A stretch of 64,000 nt of DNA. It comes from Candidatus Omnitrophota bacterium (GTDB taxonomy: Bacteria; Omnitrophota; Omnitrophia; Omnitrophales; JACROU01). The translations under genes were made by a program, and so were the position numbers. Shown here one piece after another: positions 8,726 to 17,248 of this stretch (position 1 is the stretch's first letter; each line of letters begins with the position of its first letter). The notes beneath the pieces are model-generated. The model saw only the letters and a program-made list of their open reading frames with translations. It searched no databases and was not told the DNA's origin. The stretch spans positions 164,501 to 228,500 of the forward strand of contig JAJDCD010000023.1 in NCBI GenBank assembly GCA_029261035.1, given 5' to 3'.

Positions 8726-9756
8726 TTTTTATTAGCTCGTTTTATCATAAAACAAACCGCTTCATTTGCATTTAAAACTTTTATATTTATATCAGGATAT
8801 CTATTATTAAACACTCGGAATACTTCATCTGCAAAACTTTGTCCAATACCTTTTATTTTTGAAAAATCTAAAACAATGCGTTTGAATCTATCCAAGCCAA
8901 AAAGCATTCTTTTTGCCTCTGACCGAGATAAAAATTCCGTATTCTGCTTTGATAGCCTAACAAAAACTTTTGATTTATCAAACTCATAATCTGAATTTGA
9001 ATATTCATCAAAAAGTTTTCTCAATTCTTTTCTTGTGCTGTTCCGTATTTGAAAAGTAACTTTTGTGCCTTTAAGAACTCTCTTTCTTTCCGTTAAATAC
9101 GTTTCCTTCTCTTTTTTTCCATTAGATATTTGTAGTAAGAAACTCCCACTCTCCAAAGAAAAACTATCTGAAATTTTTGAAGTAAAAAATATTCCTTGGC
9201 CAGAATGATGTTTGGGATTTGTTGTTTGCTTTCCTTTAAGCAAAAGTTCTATAGCTTCATAATAATTCTTCAATTTAAATTTTTTTCTAATATTTTCAAA
9301 AATTCCCACTCCGAAATCACGAACTTCAAAAATGAATTGCGTTTCTGAACACTCTGCTCTCACCTCCCCTTTTTCCGATTTTGAATGATCTATGGCATTA
9401 TTTAACATTTCAGTAAAAGCATAGTTTAATATTTTAACTCCTTTTTCTGATACAGATCTTCGTAACGCCATTGTATTTTTTAATTCTTCAAAAACAATAT
9501 CTTCATCTAACTTTTTTAAAAGATACTCCTTTTTAAAATTAACGGGAAGATACTTTCGTTTAACTTTCCGCGGAGAATAAGGGATGTAATTTGAGTTACG
9601 CGTAGATCCAATTTTTGTTATTTTTTTTTCTGCAATTAATTCTCTGAAATGTTGGGCTACTGTTTGACGTGAAATGCCAATAGCCTGCACAATATCGGCT
9701 GTCTTAATCTGACCTTTTCGTTTCAGCTCTTGTAAGATAAAGTCTTTCGTTTTCAT
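8707..9756 (-). CDS. HTH-HATPase-DUF4325-like (STAS-like) regulator
   Basis: 349 residues. An N-terminal winged HTH (about 1-58, IVQAIGISRQTVAQHFREL) is followed by a GHKL/anti-sigma-type ATPase domain (about 95-230) with an N-box around Asn119-Asn120 (FTEMLNNAIDHS), DFGVG at 147-151 and HSGQGIFFTS at 184-193. The C-terminal 260-340 segment (LDRFKRIVLDFSKIKGIGQSFADEVF) resembles the STAS-like DUF4325 domain. The combination is that of a partner-switching regulator carrying its own DNA-binding domain. The gene is bracketed by two near-identical TTGTAAGG repeat arrays, consistent with autoregulation or with capture as a cassette. Targets are unknown. Confidence 0.7.
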   Translation of the reverse strand: MKTKDFILQELKRKGQIKTADIVQAIGISRQTVAQHFRELIAEKKITKIGSTRNSNYIPYSPRKVKRKYLPVNFKKEYLLKKLDEDIVFEELKNTMALRRSVSEKGVKILNYAFTEMLNNAIDHSKSEKGEVRAECSETQFIFEVRDFGVGIFENIRKKFKLKNYYEAIELLLKGKQTTNPKHHSGQGIFFTSKISDSFSLESGSFLLQISNGKKEKETYLTERKRVLKGTKVTFQIRNSTRKELRKLFDEYSNSDYEFDKSKVFVRLSKQNTEFLSRSEAKRMLFGLDRFKRIVLDFSKIKGIGQSFADEVFRVFNNRYPDINIKVLNANEAVCFMIKRANKNITIKN

Positions 9757-9772
9757 ACTTACAGAATAACAT

Positions 9773-9817
9773 ATTGTAAGGGTAATTGTAAGGGTGAAAT
9801 TAATTTTTATTTGTAAG
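9773..9817. promoter_or_regulatory. TTGTAAGG repeat array, copy B (promoter region of the HTH/ATPase gene)
   Basis: TTGTAAGGGTAA, TTGTAAGGGTGA and a further TTGTAAG lie just upstream of the 9756 start. A CTTACA at 9758-9763 forms an inverted partner to the first TTGTAAG. The 12-bp spacing of the first two units would place bound proteins on nearly the same DNA face. The array also lies upstream of the divergent permease gene at 9864, so both promoters could be affected. Confidence 0.5.
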
Positions 9818-9863
9818 CATTTCTGAAGAAAGCCCTATAGAGCTATGCTATAATTTCACCCCT

Positions 9864-10562
9864 ATGAACACTTCTATATATCAAATCGACATTCCCAACT
9901 TATTGATTGCCTTTATTCCGGCCGCTATTGTTATGCTCATCTATGCTTTCTGGTCTTTGAAGACAGGCGCTTTATTTTACGCAATCATTCGAATGGTAAG
10001 CCAACTCTTATTAATTGGACTCGCATTAAACTACATTTTTAATTCCAGCAATCCCATACTGGTTTCTATTCTTTTAACCTTTATGTTACTCGTCGCCAGC
10101 TGGATCGCATTAAGGCCTATTAAGGAACACCGTATTAAATACTATTTTATTGCCTTGTTTTCGATTGTTGTAGGAGGGTTGTTTACTTTATCTATCATCG
10201 TGTTTGGTGTGATTCAACTCAACCCTTGGTATGAACCCCGTTATTTAATTCCTTTGGCAGGGATGATTTTTTCTAGCAGCATGAATAGTGTTAGTCTCGC
10301 GGCAGAACGTTTTTTATCCGAAGAAGGTAAAGGAGATTCTTATATCGAATCAAGAAACATCGCCTTTAAAACATCTTTGCTTCCCATTGTTAATACTCTG
10401 TTTGCTGTAGGCTTGGTTGCTCTTCCTGGAATGATGACGGGGCAAATCTTAGCCGGCATATCCCCTTTCATCGCTGTTCGCTATCAAATTATGGTGATGT
10501 TTATGCTTTTAGGTTCTGCCGGCATTTCAAGCGCCCTTTATTTATCTCTCCGAAAAAAATAA
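9864..10562 (+). CDS. FetB/YbbM-like ABC permease (UPF0014 family)
   Basis: 232 residues with about seven membrane helices. The signature region IPLAGMIFSSSMNSVSLAAERF (about 130-151) and the following helices up to GMMTGQILAGISPFIAVRYQIMVMFMLLGSAGIS match the UPF0014/FetB family, whose E. coli member works with the ATPase FetA in iron export. No ATPase gene is adjacent, so the partner must lie elsewhere or be absent. It is transcribed away from the HTH/ATPase gene. Confidence 0.8.
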   Translation: MNTSIYQIDIPNLLIAFIPAAIVMLIYAFWSLKTGALFYAIIRMVSQLLLIGLALNYIFNSSNPILVSILLTFMLLVASWIALRPIKEHRIKYYFIALFSIVVGGLFTLSIIVFGVIQLNPWYEPRYLIPLAGMIFSSSMNSVSLAAERFLSEEGKGDSYIESRNIAFKTSLLPIVNTLFAVGLVALPGMMTGQILAGISPFIAVRYQIMVMFMLLGSAGISSALYLSLRKK

Positions 10563-10575
10563 AAGACGTCCATTC

Positions 10576-10878
10576 TTATTCGTTTGTGGCAGCATCATAA
10601 GCTGCAACACCAGCACCCGCAACTGCTCCAGGTCCACCACCACCAACTGCTCCAGCTACGGTATACACTGACGCATCCCTAACGGTTCTGGCAGCCTGTC
10701 GTGCCGCTTCTGCTTCTTGGGCCACGGTTTCATGAGCCCTTGTGCTGGCCTCATAGGCTCGTTGCGCCGCCCGTTGTTGTCTTTGTTGTTCCGCTTGCTG
10801 TTCCGCAGTTAACGCAAAACCTTGAGATACAGGAAAAGATATCATAAATGAAAGAACAAATAGAATTAATGTTTTCAT
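10576..10878 (-). CDS. small secreted Ala/Gln-rich protein
   Basis: 100 residues: signal peptide (about 1-22, FPVSQGFA), a charged helical stretch rich in Gln, Ala and Glu (about 25-65, probable coiled coil), then a Gly/Ala-rich tail with VGGGGPGAVAGAG. Shine-Dalgarno AGGAGG precedes the ATG. It is the last of three small secreted proteins in one direction. No family is recognised; the glycine-rich tail could insert in or coat a membrane. Confidence 0.6.
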   Translation of the reverse strand: MKTLILFVLSFMISFPVSQGFALTAEQQAEQQRQQRAAQRAYEASTRAHETVAQEAEAARQAARTVRDASVYTVAGAVGGGGPGAVAGAGVAAYDAATNE

Positions 10879-10902
10879 AATACAACCTCCTAAAAGTTCC
10901 TT

Positions 10903-11154
10903 TTAAGAATTTTTATTTTTATACCAAGTTTGATGATCATCATATCCCGCTTGGACCTCAGGGTCATTCTGAGGGTTATTTTTGTTTACCGGAGAAGGGG
11001 GTTCCTTCTTAACCGTTGGACTTGGTCCCGATGGCTTATACGACGAAATAGTCTGCCCCACAGGACTTTCCTTAGCCGCCACCGGTGCCAATCCGAATAC
11101 AAATACAACCCCTAACATCATCATTCCAAAACTTAAATTTCGTAGATAACTCAT
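10903..11154 (-). CDS. small secreted Pro/Lys/Asn-rich protein
   Basis: 83 residues: signal peptide to about residue 27 (GLAPVAA), then a polar, proline-rich mature part (SYKPSGPSPTVKKEPPSPVNK) with little predicted fold, ending DDHQTWYKNKNS. AAGGAG lies 5-6 bp before the start. It follows the 81-residue secreted protein at 11309-11554 and precedes the 100-residue one. No family is recognised. Confidence 0.55.
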   Translation of the reverse strand: MSYLRNLSFGMMMLGVVFVFGLAPVAAKESPVGQTISSYKPSGPSPTVKKEPPSPVNKNNPQNDPEVQAGYDDHQTWYKNKNS

Positions 11155-11266
11155 TATGTTCTCCTTTTTTGTAACGAATTCACTTCATTTCATATTCTTC
11201 GTGGGAAGCATAAGTAAGGCGTGCCTAAATAGGAAATGTTTCTCTAGCGAAGTACAATTTATAAAT

Positions 11267-11300
11267 GGCGTTACTAAAAAATAGTTCTATTAGTAACGCC
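11267..11300. terminator. 11-bp stem hairpin between small secreted genes
   Basis: GGCGTTACTAA at 11267-11277 pairs perfectly with TTAGTAACGCC at 11290-11300 around a 12-nt loop. It follows the stop of the left-pointing gene at 11309, so termination is likely. The tail in that direction is A/T-rich but not a clean T run. Confidence 0.5.
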
Positions 11301-11308
11301 ACTAAATC

Positions 11309-11554
11309 TTAATTACTATGGTAATCTCCATTTTCATCATAATAGCCCACAGGGCCTGAAGGGCCAACATCTGGAACATCCGTAGGATAGTCTGTCGATG
11401 CTGTATTTAAAGTTGAACCAGACCCACCATCATAATTAGAGGGATCAGCTGCAACATCTTGAGCTTGGCTGTAAGCATCTGCAAAGACATAAGAAACACT
11501 GCCAAAAACAACCAGTAATGAAAAAACTAAAACACTTAAATATTTTTTGATCAT
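11309..11554 (-). CDS. small secreted acidic Tyr/Gly-rich protein
   Basis: 81 residues: signal peptide (about 1-25, SYVFA), then an acidic low-complexity mature part with repeated Y-x-(D/G) spacing (SNYDGGSGS, TDYPTDVPDVGPSGPVGYYDENGDY). CGGAGAAAATC precedes the ATG. No family is recognised. It resembles in style, but not in sequence, the other small secreted proteins here and the disrupted one at 27671-27898. Confidence 0.55.
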   Translation of the reverse strand: MIKKYLSVLVFSLLVVFGSVSYVFADAYSQAQDVAADPSNYDGGSGSTLNTASTDYPTDVPDVGPSGPVGYYDENGDYHSN

Positions 11555-11717
11555 GATTTTCTCCGATTTCGGGCCAAGATAAGTTTCTCATTGGTCCTAT
11601 TAACAACAAGGTTATTTCCCTATTAAGAAGCAAATATTCTATAACAAAAAGAGATCTGAGAACAGCAGATCTGTATATATAAGCTCATTCCCAGATTAAA
11701 AGGATTTACCTACCTTT

Positions 11718-11951
11718 CTATTTCTTCAAAAGATGAAGCATCGCATAAGCGACCATAACATAAGCTAAGACTCGGACATAAACAAGTAACGTTTCCATGG
11801 AAGCTGCCATTCCCATCATCTCCATAACATGAGAAAATCCAAAGACACCAAAAGCAACCCCAATAAGCTTTGCATTAGAGCATTTACTCATCAATCCCAT
11901 AACTAGAATAAGTCCGCACAAAACCGTATTAATAATATTAATGATATCCAT
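11718..11951 (-). CDS. small three-helix membrane protein
   Basis: 77 residues, almost all hydrophobic: helices at about 5-22, 27-45 and 52-74. AGGAGAAAAGTA precedes the ATG. It lies just downstream of the ZIP transporter in the same direction (43-bp gap) and could be co-transcribed. Function unknown. Confidence 0.5.
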   Translation of the reverse strand: MDIINIINTVLCGLILVMGLMSKCSNAKLIGVAFGVFGFSHVMEMMGMAASMETLLVYVRVLAYVMVAYAMLHLLKK

Positions 11952-11994
11952 TACTTTTCTCCTCTCGAGACCCTTCTAATTAAATTATAACAGC

Positions 11995-12783
11995 TTAATG
12001 CCCTGCATGAGCCATGCCTAAAACGAGGCGAACAAAGGCTGTAAGCACCAAACCTGTAAGCATTAAGATAAATCCTTTTCGATCGGCACAGCGCTTAATC
12101 ATTGGGTTATGTCCTAATCCGTGCATCGTACTCATAAATAAAAAAACTCCTGCGGCTAGAGATAGAATAATTGCCTTTGCTAACACCAACCCCTCTCCCT
12201 TTAACCATTGATGCAAGTCCACTCCTACTACAATTCCTATGGGAGTTGCTAAAGCAAAACAGGCGTAGAGTAAATAAATTTGTTTTGTTGATAATTTACT
12301 TTTAACCATCATGAGTGCCAAACCAAAACCAGCAGAGCTTTTATGCGCAAGCACGGCTACAAAAATAAAGATAGCTGCTGTTGTTTGACTAATCCCCAAA
12401 GCTGTTCCTAAGAGGAAAGATGGAATTGCAATCATAACAGTCATAATAATAGGGATAATAGGAGAAGATAATTCGGAGTCAACATTTGGACCTTCCATCT
12501 TATGAGTCCATTGTTCAACGGCGAGTAAAAACAGAAAAGCAATTAAAGATACGACCGCCGCTAAAGGGTAGTGAGTTTGTGGAAGCGCTTTTTGAAATAA
12601 GTGGAATCCATTGGGAAGCATAATAAAAAGAGACAGCGCCAGAAAAACACCCACTGTAAAAGCTTCCCCTCCAGGAAAACCCTCTGAGCCTCTCGCTTTT
12701 TCTCGCTGCGTTAGAGGAATAAATCCTCCGGCAATACTCGCTGCCAATATACAGATAATTGAAACCATCTGAAATAAGTCCAT
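11995..12783 (-). CDS. ZIP-family divalent metal transporter
   Basis: I place the start at the ATG of MDLFQMVSII, giving 262 residues. An upstream in-frame ATG at 12843 would add 20 polar residues lying over the divergent promoter region. Eight membrane segments are visible. The metal-site helices appear as PNGFHLFQ in the early part and FVAVLAHKSSAGFGLALMM later (His and polar residues on one face), and STMHGLGHNP lies near the end. A His-rich loop is not evident. It probably carries Zn, Fe or Mn into the cytoplasm; the metal cannot be named. Divergent from the APC permease. Confidence 0.75.
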   Translation of the reverse strand: MDLFQMVSIICILAASIAGGFIPLTQREKARGSEGFPGGEAFTVGVFLALSLFIMLPNGFHLFQKALPQTHYPLAAVVSLIAFLFLLAVEQWTHKMEGPNVDSELSSPIIPIIMTVMIAIPSFLLGTALGISQTTAAIFIFVAVLAHKSSAGFGLALMMVKSKLSTKQIYLLYACFALATPIGIVVGVDLHQWLKGEGLVLAKAIILSLAAGVFLFMSTMHGLGHNPMIKRCADRKGFILMLTGLVLTAFVRLVLGMAHAGH

Positions 12784-12851
12784 AACCAAAGTATAACAGC
12801 TTGCCCTCTTATTATTTATGGTATGCTTAAATACAAGGAGCAATAAAATTT

Positions 12852-14423
12852 ATGGCGGAAAAACCACTTAAACGAGAAATAAATTTACTTGGGCTACTCT
12901 TTATCTGTATTGGGTCTATGATTGGATCGGGATGGTTGTTTGGCTCCCTTTATGCCGCAAAAGCTGCCGGACCCGCATCTGTTCTTGCTTGGATCATTGG
13001 AGCGTTTGCCGTTCTTGTCATAGCTTTTGTCTATGCGGAGTTGGGTGCAACATTACCTTGGCCTGGCGGATTGGCAAGATACCCCCGTCTTTCTTTTGGA
13101 TATTTTTCAGGACTTTCTTTTAGCTGGATTGCCTGGCTTTCTTATATCACTGTCGCGCCTATTGAAGCTCAAGCCGTGATGGAATACGCCGCAGATTATT
13201 ATCCTGCTTTAACGCATACGGTTAATGGCAGTATTGAATTAACTCACCTAGGAATGACTATAGCTGCTCTTCTACTTTTCTCTTTCTGCCTGATCAATTA
13301 CTTTGGCGTTAAACTCTTTGTTCGTATTAATAATGTAATTGCTTATTGGAAGCTATTCATTCCTATAGCAACCATTCTCATTTTTATGTCCGTAAAATTT
13401 GATGTTCAGAACTTTACAGCCGGCAGTGGTTTTTTTCCTCTAGGATGGAAAGGTGTTCTTACTGCAATTTCTACTTCCGGAGTCATTATGGCTTATACCG
13501 GTTTTCGTGCAGCCATTGAATTATCCGGGGAAACTAAAAATCCACAAAGAGCTCTTCCCTTTGCCATCATCGGTTCTGTCCTTATTTGTATGTTTATTTA
13601 TTTAGGATTACAAGTCGCGTTTATTGGATCACTAGAGATGTCCGATATTCAAAACGGTTGGAAGAATATCTCCTTTAAAGGCATTAGCGGACCTTTTGCC
13701 AGCCTAGCTATGGTTTTAGGTTTAGGTTGGTTTGCTAAAGTTTTGTTTTTTGATGCCCTTGTCTCTCCTTCGGGAACAGCTCTTGTTTGTACAGGAGCAA
13801 CCGCTCGACTAACGTATGCCATGGGACAAAAACAATTTTTCCCAAGTTGGTTTACAAAGCTAAATAAATATCAAGTGCCTGCTTTGGGTTTATTTATTAA
13901 TTATGCTGTAGGTCTTATTTTATTACTGCCTTTTCCGGGGTGGGCCGAACTCGTGGGCTTTATCAGTGCTGCAGGAGCTTTATCTTTTTGCTCTGGACCC
14001 TGCGTTTTGTTGGCCCTTAGATCACAGCAACCAAATTTAAAACGCCCTTTCAAGGTTCCATTTTCTATTCTTTTTACTTCCGCGGCGTTTATTATTTCCA
14101 ATCTTATCGTTTACTGGACTGGGTGGGAAACAAACTCTAAATTATTTTTGATTATAATTGGAGGAATGTTTCTGCTATTAACCTATAACCTAGTTGTGCA
14201 TGGTTCTAAACTAAAATTAAATTTACTTTCAGGGTTATGGGTTATTCTCTTAATTGCTGGACAAACCCTACTATCTTATTGCGGCTCTTTTGGTGGAGGT
14301 AAAGGCTGGATGCCTTTTGGTTGGGATTTACTTATCGTTAGTGCGTTTAGTCTCTGCGTGCTCTATACCGCATTTTCTTTTCGCCTTAAAAATAAAGAGA
14401 TGGAAGCTATTAATATTTCTTAA
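12852..14423 (+). CDS. APC-superfamily amino-acid permease
   Basis: 523 residues with about 12-13 membrane helices. The first unwound helix carries the APC signature IGSMIGSGWLF (about 17-27), followed by AYAELGATLPWPGG-like sequence (residues about 61-75), typical of amino-acid/proton symporters. Helix 6 region ISTSGVIMAYTGFRAAIELSGE fits as well. A good Shine-Dalgarno AAGGAGC lies 10 bp before the ATG. Substrate cannot be decided; aspartate-type transporters are the closest in general appearance. Confidence 0.82.
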   Translation: MAEKPLKREINLLGLLFICIGSMIGSGWLFGSLYAAKAAGPASVLAWIIGAFAVLVIAFVYAELGATLPWPGGLARYPRLSFGYFSGLSFSWIAWLSYITVAPIEAQAVMEYAADYYPALTHTVNGSIELTHLGMTIAALLLFSFCLINYFGVKLFVRINNVIAYWKLFIPIATILIFMSVKFDVQNFTAGSGFFPLGWKGVLTAISTSGVIMAYTGFRAAIELSGETKNPQRALPFAIIGSVLICMFIYLGLQVAFIGSLEMSDIQNGWKNISFKGISGPFASLAMVLGLGWFAKVLFFDALVSPSGTALVCTGATARLTYAMGQKQFFPSWFTKLNKYQVPALGLFINYAVGLILLLPFPGWAELVGFISAAGALSFCSGPCVLLALRSQQPNLKRPFKVPFSILFTSAAFIISNLIVYWTGWETNSKLFLIIIGGMFLLLTYNLVVHGSKLKLNLLSGLWVILLIAGQTLLSYCGSFGGGKGWMPFGWDLLIVSAFSLCVLYTAFSFRLKNKEMEAINIS

Positions 14424-14533
14424 CAAGCCTTCGAGACAAATAGATCCAATTCAAATATTATTTCGCAATTAGCGCCCCTATGTTAAACTAAACCTGTAAA
14501 TTTATTAGATTCAACAAGTATGAAACCAACACC

Positions 14534-15625
14534 TTGGTAGATAAATTAATCTATCTTAAAATCAAAAGATTGCTTAGTGAGGTCCTATTGTTTGATTGGT
14601 TATTTTCATTAGATAAAAAATTTATTTGGGCCGCTATCGTTATTTGCTTAATTCATTCCGGTATTTTTTCAGGATCCATTATTGGTTTTTTTGGTGTAAG
14701 CCGTCTGCGATTAGAAGTTGCGGCCGCTTCAAGAAATAAAAAAGCCATTAAAGTATTACGCCTTCGAAAGGATTCTAACTTTCTTCTAACAACTCTCATC
14801 TGGGGAAATGTTGCTGTAAATGTACTCCTCACCCTATTAACAAATAATGTATTATACGGCTTAAGTTCTTTTCTTTTTTCAACGATAGGAATTACCATTT
14901 TTGGAGAAATTGTTCCTCAGGGTTATTTTTCTCGTAACGCTCTTAAAGTGGGTGCTTTTCTTTACCCCTTTGTTCGATTTTATCAGTTCTTGCTTTACCC
15001 TGTATCAAAACCTTCCGCTCTTCTTTTAGATAAATGGCTTGGTGGTGAAAGTATGGATATGTTTAAAGAAGATGAAATGAAAATCTTACTTCAAAAACAT
15101 ATTCTCTCGGAACACTCTGATGTAGATGCAATTGAAGGGCGAGGTGCTGTAAATTTTTTAACCTTGGATGATATTCACTTGGAGCATGAAGGTGAGGTTA
15201 TCGATCCTCAAAGTATTGTCAGCTTGCCGATAGAAGGTACCTTACCTACATTTCCTAATTTTAAAGAAAAACCCAAAGATAATTTTTTGCAAGAAATCCA
15301 TCTTTCAAAAAAGAAATGGGTCATTATTACGGATGAAGCTAAAGAACCTTTGTTGGTTTTAGATGCCGATAATTTTCTTCGCAGTGCTGTCTATGAGAAA
15401 AAAGAAACCAACCCTTATTTTTACTGTCATCGTCCAATTGTAGTGCGCTCCAAAGAAACAACACTGGGTTCAGTTATACAGCAATTTAAAGTGTATGCAA
15501 AACACAAAGAAGACGACGTAATTGACCATGATTTAATCTTATATTGGACAGATAATGAAAAAAGAGTAATTACAGGAGCTGATATTTTAGGCCGATTGCT
15601 TCGAGGGATTGTTACTGTTAATTAA
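14534..15625 (+). CDS. DUF21/CNNM-like membrane protein (CorC/HlyC relatives)
   Basis: About 363 residues from a TTG at 14534; no ATG lies upstream in frame before a stop at 14489, and no clear Shine-Dalgarno is visible. An N-terminal segment with three to four membrane helices includes the DUF21-type GIFSGSIIGFFGVSRLRLE and FGEIVPQGYF (about 125-134), where CNNM proteins have EIxPK. The C-terminal half (about 185-360) resembles a degenerate CBS pair. Such proteins are implicated in Mg or Co efflux. A short ATG frame (MKPTPW, stop) runs immediately before the start at 14520; it may be chance. Confidence 0.65.
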   Translation: MVDKLIYLKIKRLLSEVLLFDWLFSLDKKFIWAAIVICLIHSGIFSGSIIGFFGVSRLRLEVAAASRNKKAIKVLRLRKDSNFLLTTLIWGNVAVNVLLTLLTNNVLYGLSSFLFSTIGITIFGEIVPQGYFSRNALKVGAFLYPFVRFYQFLLYPVSKPSALLLDKWLGGESMDMFKEDEMKILLQKHILSEHSDVDAIEGRGAVNFLTLDDIHLEHEGEVIDPQSIVSLPIEGTLPTFPNFKEKPKDNFLQEIHLSKKKWVIITDEAKEPLLVLDADNFLRSAVYEKKETNPYFYCHRPIVVRSKETTLGSVIQQFKVYAKHKEDDVIDHDLILYWTDNEKRVITGADILGRLLRGIVTVN

Positions 15626-15643
15626 AATTATGACACGATCTGT

Positions 15644-17056
15644 TTAGACGCCCATTTCCATATACGTTTTATGTATTTTTTCCAAAGATAGAGCATAACA
15701 GCTCGTTCTTAAATCGGCCATATCTTTACTTGAATGAAACCGTTCTCTTATTTGTTGATAAGTGACACGCATCGTATCATCTAGCCCAGAACGAACAAGG
15801 TCTAGCTCATCGGCGCCATAAATCAACTCTCGTTTTAAATCTTTAGAAATTTTTACATTTGTTGCTTTCTCTATAGCCTTGACGATATCTTCTCCTCTTT
15901 TTTCGTCCAAGCGTCTTTCCATACGCCCAAAACTAATGTGAGAGATGTTTTTAATCCATTCAAAATAAGAAACCACTACCCCTCCAGCATTTAAATATAT
16001 GTCCGGGATAATAATGGTTCCTTTTTTCTTTAAATAAGCATCTGCCTCAAAAGTCGTTGGTGCATTTGCCGCCTCAGCAATAATCCTAGCTTTTATTTTC
16101 GAAGCATTTTTACTCGTAATTTGCCCGCCCATCGCTGCAGGAATTAAAATATCGCACGGCTGCTCTAAAAGTGTTTCTCGATTTTTTACAGTTTCCGATT
16201 TGGGAAAACCTTCTAAAGTTTTATTTTCGCTAAGATATTGTTTTACTTTTTCAATTGGAAAGCCTTTATCCGAATAGATAGCGCTGTTATGTTCCAAAAT
16301 CCCGACAACTTTAACATCGTCTTCTTCTTGTAAAAATTTTGCGGCATGATATCCAACTTTACCCAACCCTTGAATGATCACTTTTTTTCCGCCAAGACTT
16401 CCTTTAATCCCTGCTGTTTTTAAATCCTGTTTGTGTCTGAAAAACTCTCTCAAACCATACTGAACTCCTCTTCCGGTAGATTCTTCTCGGCCAGGAATAC
16501 CGCTTTGACTTACGGGCTTACCCGTCACGCACCCAAGACCATTGACATCATGAGGATTTTGACTGCGATAAACATCCGCTATCCAAGCCATTTCACGCGC
16601 CGAGGTCCCCATGTCCGGAGCCGGTACATTCTGACTTGGATTAATAAAACCCCGCTTAATCAGTTCTTTAGCAAACCTTCTGGTGATACGTTCGACCTGA
16701 GGAGTTAAGTAGTTTTTAGGATTAATTTTTAATCCCGCTTTCGATCCACCAAAAGGAACATTCACCAAAGAACATTTAAAGGTCATCAAAGACGCCAAAG
16801 CTTCAATTTCTTCCAAGGTAACCGTTTCAGAAAATCGGATCCCTCCTTTTGAAGGAGTTCGGTGTTCGCTATGAACAGCACAAAACCCCGTAAACACATG
16901 AAATCCGTCCTCAAAACTAATAGGAAAAGATACTTGATAAACAGAATTAGTCGTTTTAATTTGTTCTATGAGCCCAGGAGGCATATTGAGAAAAGAGCAA
17001 GCATGATCGACCATCAAATTAACACTCTCTAATGCAGAAGAATCCTTCTTTGGCAT
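15644..17056 (-). CDS. gdhA: Glu/Leu/Phe/Val-type dehydrogenase, probably glutamate dehydrogenase
   Basis: I choose the ATG of MPKKDSS at 17056 because AAGGGGG lies just before it; an in-frame start 24 bp upstream has no such site. The 470 residues show the substrate domain KGGIRFSETVTLEEIEALA with LVNVPFGGSKAGL (catalytic Lys), PAPDMGTSAREMAWI, and the NAD(P) domain IQGLGKVGYHAAKFL, then LIPAAMGGQIT. It interconverts glutamate and 2-oxoglutarate plus ammonia. Single gene, convergent with the DUF21 gene. Confidence 0.9.
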   Translation of the reverse strand: MPKKDSSALESVNLMVDHACSFLNMPPGLIEQIKTTNSVYQVSFPISFEDGFHVFTGFCAVHSEHRTPSKGGIRFSETVTLEEIEALASLMTFKCSLVNVPFGGSKAGLKINPKNYLTPQVERITRRFAKELIKRGFINPSQNVPAPDMGTSAREMAWIADVYRSQNPHDVNGLGCVTGKPVSQSGIPGREESTGRGVQYGLREFFRHKQDLKTAGIKGSLGGKKVIIQGLGKVGYHAAKFLQEEDDVKVVGILEHNSAIYSDKGFPIEKVKQYLSENKTLEGFPKSETVKNRETLLEQPCDILIPAAMGGQITSKNASKIKARIIAEAANAPTTFEADAYLKKKGTIIIPDIYLNAGGVVVSYFEWIKNISHISFGRMERRLDEKRGEDIVKAIEKATNVKISKDLKRELIYGADELDLVRSGLDDTMRVTYQQIRERFHSSKDMADLRTSCYALSLEKIHKTYMEMGV

Positions 17057-17248
17057 AAAGCCCCCTTTTATATAAAGCATACTTGATAGACATCAAAAAA
17101 CCAAATAGGATGTCTCTTCTTTCATTTACGGAATAATGAGGAGCAAAGTGAAATTTTATTAATTTTCTTTTAAAACCCTGTTGGGTTATTTCAAAAAAAC
17201 AGGTATATTAAGGTTCTTGTTCCTATTTAATATGATGAGGAGATAAAA

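Noticed and set aside
14520-14540. Hexapeptide leader (MKPTPW) before the DUF21 gene as an attenuator
   Set aside because: A six-codon frame arises easily by chance and no attenuator hairpins flank it.
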